Positions 5,955-8,759 of a stretch of DNA of 8,759 nt are shown piece by piece; position 1 is the stretch's first letter; each line of letters opens with the position of its first letter. The position numbers and the translations under genes are program-made. The notes under the pieces were generated by a model. It was given only the letters and a program-made list of their open reading frames with translations, had not been told where the DNA came from and did not search any database. Source of the DNA: an uncultured Bacilli bacterium (GTDB lineage: Bacteria; Bacillota_I; Bacilli_A; RFN20; CAG-631); the NCBI GenBank assembly GCA_934202505.1, contig CAKPXW010000075.1:1-8759 (forward strand), given 5' to 3'.

Positions 5955-6529
5955 ATTTTTGCTTTCTTTCTACATAGTTTATCCATTATTAAGCCTGCCA
6001 CACAGGAAGCAAATGTACATATAATTGCATAAATCATAAAATCAGCCGGGTGAGTTGAACCATAGGAAGCTCTAATCGATATAACTGTTGTTGGTATTAA
6101 TGTAACACCAGCAGTATTTAATACTAAAAAAGTAATCATTTCATCACTGGCAACGCCATCTTTTTCTAAAGATAATTCTTGAAGTCTTTTTATTCCTTTA
6201 AGTCCAGAAGGTGTTGCTGCAAAGCCAAGTCCAAACATATTTGCTGCAATATTCATCGATAAATATTCTATTGCTTCTTTATCTTTAAGATTTGGCATTA
6301 TTAATTTAAATAATGGTTTTATGGCCAAACTAATATAATCTATTATTCCAACTTCTTTAAAAATATACATAAAGCCTGTCCAAAAAATTGTCGATGGAAT
6401 TATTATAATTAAAAAATCAAACGCTTCTTTGGGTATTGTTAAAATTGTGTCGATTAAGATGTCTGCTCTTCCACTACAAATTGCATAAATTATGCAAATT
6501 GTAATTAAAAGCGACCATATTTTACCCAT
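5951..6529 (-). CDS. spmA: Spore maturation protein A
   Basis: Partner of SpmB in spore-core dehydration; an integral membrane protein with a nucleoside-recognition (Gate) domain. It has 192 residues (B. subtilis about 196). The N-terminus MGKIWSLLITICIIYAICSG forms the first membrane segment. Conserved stretches include IIIPSTIFWTGFMYIFKE, MNIAANMFGLGFAATPSGL (about 112-130) and FLVLNTAGVTLIPTTVISIR. AGGTGA at 6534-6539, 4 nt before the ATG, is the ribosome site. The gene is led by a near-consensus sigma-E promoter and overlaps spmB by 4 nt. It ends in TGA, confirming that TGA is a stop codon here. Confidence 0.96.
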   Translation of the reverse strand: MGKIWSLLITICIIYAICSGRADILIDTILTIPKEAFDFLIIIIPSTIFWTGFMYIFKEVGIIDYISLAIKPLFKLIMPNLKDKEAIEYLSMNIAANMFGLGFAATPSGLKGIKRLQELSLEKDGVASDEMITFLVLNTAGVTLIPTTVISIRASYGSTHPADFMIYAIICTFASCVAGLIMDKLCRKKAKI

Positions 6530-6553
6530 AAAATCACCTATCTATCATATTTA

Positions 6554-6582
6554 ATTGTATGTATTAGGTACAATAAATATTA
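6554..6582 (-). promoter_or_regulatory. Sigma-E (mother-cell) promoter of spmA-spmB
   Basis: Minus strand TAATATT (6576-6582) and CATACAAT (6554-6561) are spaced 14 nt. Both match the B. subtilis sigma-E pattern kmATATT - about 14 nt - CATACAnT at every defined position. The start of transcription is expected near 6547, giving a leader of about 18 nt that contains the ribosome site. The first three bases of the -35 element are the TAA stop of the upstream remnant. spmAB expression under sigma-E is established in B. subtilis. Confidence 0.8.
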
Positions 6583-7059
6583 TTTATTTTTTAGGAAAAT
6601 TTTATACTCTTTTAAATCATTATCATTTTCTATTTTATAAACATTTTTAGTTACTTTTATTAGTTTATTATCTTTTAATGGATAAATTGAATAAATATAT
6701 TGTACATCACTGTTTTTAGAAAACTTAACATTTATACAATTTCTATCTATTTTTGTTTTAACTATAGGTCTTATAGTAGCACTACTTGCAAATACGCTTA
6801 TGTCTTTTACCTCACTAATTTGCAAAACTTTACAACAATGTGGCTTAATTTTAAAAGAAAATTCATTTTCTTTTATACCAAGATATTCATCTTCCCAAAA
6901 ATCAAATATATGATTCTTTTCTTTTAAATTGATTAAAAAGATTTTTTCTTTTTCTTCCCAGTTTACAAATATATAAACTTTTATTCCATTTACATTTTTA
7001 AAATCTGGATTAGTTTTTAATTGTTGATATAAATAAATAATATTTATTGCGATTATTCT
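6580..7059 (-). pseudogene. 5'-truncated remnant: C-terminal domain of a GH36/GH27-like glycosidase
   Basis: The minus frame is open from the stop at 7060-7062 down to TAA at 6580-6582, about 160 codons, with no ATG or GTG; the only common start is TTG at 6825, in mid-domain. The translated text resembles the C-terminal beta-sandwich of alpha-galactosidase-like enzymes: GIKVYIFVNWEEKEKIF (compare v-x-lFNWsd-x-x), HIFDFWEDEYLG (compare y-vfDFW-x-x-ylG), FSFKIKPHCCKVLQI (compare l-x-PHs-x-x-ll-x-i), then a strand-rich tail. No catalytic domain lies upstream: beyond 7062 all frames are short and the divergent gene begins at 7152. It is therefore read as the tail of a lost enzyme. A small gene starting at TTG 6825 (81 residues) is less likely because recognisable homology extends well upstream. 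The family call is from memory of sequence patterns, without a search. Confidence 0.6.
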
Positions 7060-7095
7060 TTAATTTTTTTTTTATTATATTTCGTCTAAATTAAT

Positions 7096-7117
7096 AAAGA
7101 TTTATTATCAAATCTTT
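7096..7117. repeat. Inverted repeat in the divergent intergenic gap
   Basis: AAAGATTT and AAATCTTT (8 bp each) flank 6 nt. There is no T run on either side, so it is not a standard terminator. It overlaps the putative -35 of the plus-strand gene, so an operator is conceivable; chance is also possible. The gap 7060-7151 otherwise holds only a 10-nt T run (7064-7073). Confidence 0.3.
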
Positions 7118-7134
7118 GTTACATATGTTAAAAT
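7105..7134 (+). promoter_or_regulatory. Possible extended -10 promoter of the glycosyltransferase gene
   Basis: TTATCA (7105-7110, 4 of 6) and TG-T-TAAAAT (7126-7134, extended -10, 5 of 6) are spaced 18 nt. The predicted start near 7141 falls at the ribosome site GGAG (7141-7144), which makes the leader oddly short, so the call is weak. Confidence 0.3.
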
Positions 7135-7151
7135 ATGTATGGAGAAAATTT

Positions 7152-8759
7152 ATGGAAAAGTTCAAAAAGATTGTATTAAATACTTTAAAATGTCCTTTCT
7201 TCTTAGTAGCAATGTTATTTCTATTTATTATTTTTTGCTATTCACTTACAATGGGCATTAACCAATTAATAACTAAACCTGAAAGATATGATTTTGATTT
7301 TGCAAAAGCTGTTCTTGGCCCTTTATTACTAGCCATTTTAGGAATATCTTTTGGAATATTATTCTTTCAAAAAAAGCTTGATAGTAAATATATATTTATA
7401 TTTATTATTTTACTTGGAATTATTCTAAGATTAATTTATGGAATTGATAATCGAATTAATGAAAGGCAACATGATGTTGGTGATGTTCGTGGAACTGGTC
7501 ATTATGGTTACACCTTTTATATTTTTAGATATTTAAAACTTCCAGACACAAATGCCAGCCAATTTTATCAACCACCTTTAAATTCTATAATCCAAGCTTT
7601 ATGGATGCGTTTAAGTTCATTTTTCAATCCTTGTCCTGAAAATATAAAAGATAGTTATCTTGCTTTGTTTAATACTACTAATCCTATAAGATCTTCTCAA
7701 ACTGAATTAATTAGTTATATAGACACTTTATATAGTTCTACAAAAATATTAAGTATTTTTTATTCTTGTGTAACTTTAATAACTATTCATTATATTTTAA
7801 AAGAGTTTAATTTAAAAAATATATACCATAATTTAATATTATTATTTATTTCTGTTCAGCCAATGATGGTTATGATGTCAGGCACTATGAATAATGATAA
7901 TTTATCTTATATGTTCTTTTTCCTATCATTATTATGCTTTATTAAATTTATTAAAAAATCTTCTTTTGTTTATGCTATTTTACTAGCTTTAAGTATTGGT
8001 TGTGGAATGATTACAAAACTTTCAATTGGATTAATAGCTATTATCTATGGACCTGTTATGCTTTATAAACTTATAAAACTAATTATAAATTGTATAAAAG
8101 GAACTGATAATAAAAAAAGTGTTTTATTTTATATTCTACAACTAATTGTTTTTGGAATTATAGTTTTCCCTTTAGGTCTTTCTTATGCTATAAGAAATTA
8201 TATAAAATTCAATCAAGAATTCACTTATATTTTGGATTTTGGTAGAAATTCTTGGTTACATAGTAATATTAAAGATAAAACTATTGTACAAAGATTTATT
8301 TCCTTACCTTTTTCTCAATTAATTCATCATGAACGTGGAATTTATCATGATTATTATGAATATAATATTTGGGTAGATTTAATTAAAACCTCTATTTTTG
8401 AAGAATTTTCATATGGAACAATTCCTTCATATCCTGGAACTTTAATGTTTATTTGTAATATTATTATTTGTTTTAGCGTACTAATTGCTTTTGTGTACAC
8501 TATTGTTAAAATTTTATTAAAGCAATATAAGCAAAATATTTATCTTACTTTATTATCTATTGGCATTACTTTACTAGGACTTATTTCTTATGTCTCATTA
8601 TGTATAAAAATGCCATATAGTTGTACTTCTAACTTTAGATATATTACTTATGTGGCTTTTTCTGGGTTTATTTTGATTATCCTTGCTGTAGCTGATTTTA
8701 ATAAGAAATGGTTGCATAATGTTTTATATTCTATATTAGGCACATTTACTATTTCATCA
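7152..8759 (+). CDS. GT-C-type membrane glycosyltransferase (GT39/ArnT-like), 3' end beyond window
   Basis: Polytopic membrane enzyme expected to move a sugar from a polyprenyl-phosphate donor to an extracytoplasmic acceptor. 536 codons are open to the window edge with no stop. The ATG at 7152 follows GGAG by 7 nt. The N-terminus has one membrane segment (about 15-37), then others at about 52-72 and 80-98. The first outer loop carries RQHDVGD (105-111), where GT-C enzymes place catalytic acidic residues, and SQFYQPPLNSIIQALW (136-151), close to the FYHPPL motif of this family. GTMNNDN (244-250) is another typical stretch. At least eight hydrophobic segments are visible. It is transcribed away from the sporulation cluster, so no functional link is implied. 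The substrate cannot be inferred; teichoic-acid, glycolipid or glycoprotein decoration are options. Confidence 0.88.
   Translation, partial: MEKFKKIVLNTLKCPFFLVAMLFLFIIFCYSLTMGINQLITKPERYDFDFAKAVLGPLLLAILGISFGILFFQKKLDSKYIFIFIILLGIILRLIYGIDNRINERQHDVGDVRGTGHYGYTFYIFRYLKLPDTNASQFYQPPLNSIIQALWMRLSSFFNPCPENIKDSYLALFNTTNPIRSSQTELISYIDTLYSSTKILSIFYSCVTLITIHYILKEFNLKNIYHNLILLFISVQPMMVMMSGTMNNDNLSYMFFFLSLLCFIKFIKKSSFVYAILLALSIGCGMITKLSIGLIAIIYGPVMLYKLIKLIINCIKGTDNKKSVLFYILQLIVFGIIVFPLGLSYAIRNYIKFNQEFTYILDFGRNSWLHSNIKDKTIVQRFISLPFSQLIHHERGIYHDYYEYNIWVDLIKTSIFEEFSYGTIPSYPGTLMFICNIIICFSVLIAFVYTIVKILLKQYKQNIYLTLLSIGITLLGLISYVSLCIKMPYSCTSNFRYITYVAFSGFILIILAVADFNKKWLHNVLYSILGTFTISS

Noticed and set aside
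6580..6825. Stand-alone 81-residue gene starting at TTG 6825
   Set aside because: The same frame is open and recognisably protein-like upstream to 7059; the TTG lies in the middle of the domain and has no ribosome site, so it is part of the remnant.
6700..6927. Plus-strand open frame opposite the glycosidase remnant
   Set aside because: Aromatic- and Ser-rich low-complexity translation, antisense to a frame with recognisable homology, no ribosome site.
7064..7073. Ten-T run as a frameshift joining the remnant to an upstream half-gene
   Set aside because: All minus-strand frames between 7062 and 7151 contain stops within a few codons and there is no room for a catalytic domain before the divergent gene.
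1..8759. CRISPR array, transposon ends, tRNA/rRNA genes, riboswitches
   Set aside because: No regularly spaced direct repeats, transposase, cloverleaf sequence or conserved riboswitch core was recognised; intergenic gaps are all shorter than about 140 bases.

Overview
The window is a very AT-rich segment with short intergenic gaps, from a low-G+C, endospore-forming Bacillota. Sporulation genes (spoIVA, spmA, spmB) lie beside an HU gene and a dapB-cca-dnaD-nth block. TGG encodes Trp and TGA is used as a stop (end of spmA), so the standard bacterial code applies and this is not a Mycoplasma-type code. The shortened or divergent versions of several core proteins suggest an uncultured gut-type Bacilli lineage (Erysipelotrichia/RF39-like). 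That placement is an inference; no rRNA or marker search was possible.

Layout: apart from the rightmost gene, everything reads on the minus strand, so transcription runs from right to left. From the divergent boundary near 7.06-7.15 kb the order is: a 5'-truncated glycosidase C-terminal remnant (about 6580-7059), spmA-spmB (ATGA overlap), a zinc-ribbon CPBP-family membrane protein, spoIVA, the HU gene, and a tightly overlapping block dapB-cca-dnaD-nth. nth runs off the left edge. On the plus strand, a large polytopic GT-C-type glycosyltransferase starts at 7152 and runs off the right edge without a stop.

Regulation visible in sequence: a near-perfect sigma-E (mother-cell) promoter lies just upstream of spmA and a weaker one upstream of spoIVA, both placed correctly relative to the ribosome binding sites. 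HU has its own sigma-A promoter and is bracketed by two intrinsic terminators, so it is probably monocistronic. The CPBP gene ends in a third hairpin terminator; it has a possible promoter of its own, but there is no terminator between spmB and it, so read-through during sporulation is plausible. The dapB-cca-dnaD-nth genes overlap by 8, 11 and 1 nt and look translationally coupled.

How the genes fit together: SpoIVA is the ATPase that forms the spore-coat basement layer, and SpmA/SpmB support spore-core dehydration, so the middle of the window is a mother-cell sporulation region. The left block is housekeeping (lysine/peptidoglycan precursor synthesis, tRNA 3'-end repair, replication restart/initiation, base-excision repair) and keeps, in compressed form, the B. 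subtilis order dapB...cca...dnaD-nth. spoIVA and hbs are likewise close together in B. subtilis. I found no evidence for a novel defence, mobile or CRISPR system. The most interesting points are the missing C-terminal half of the CCA enzyme, the reduced DapB, substitutions at conserved positions in HU, DnaD and SpoIVA, and the glycosidase remnant whose stop codon doubles as part of a sporulation promoter.
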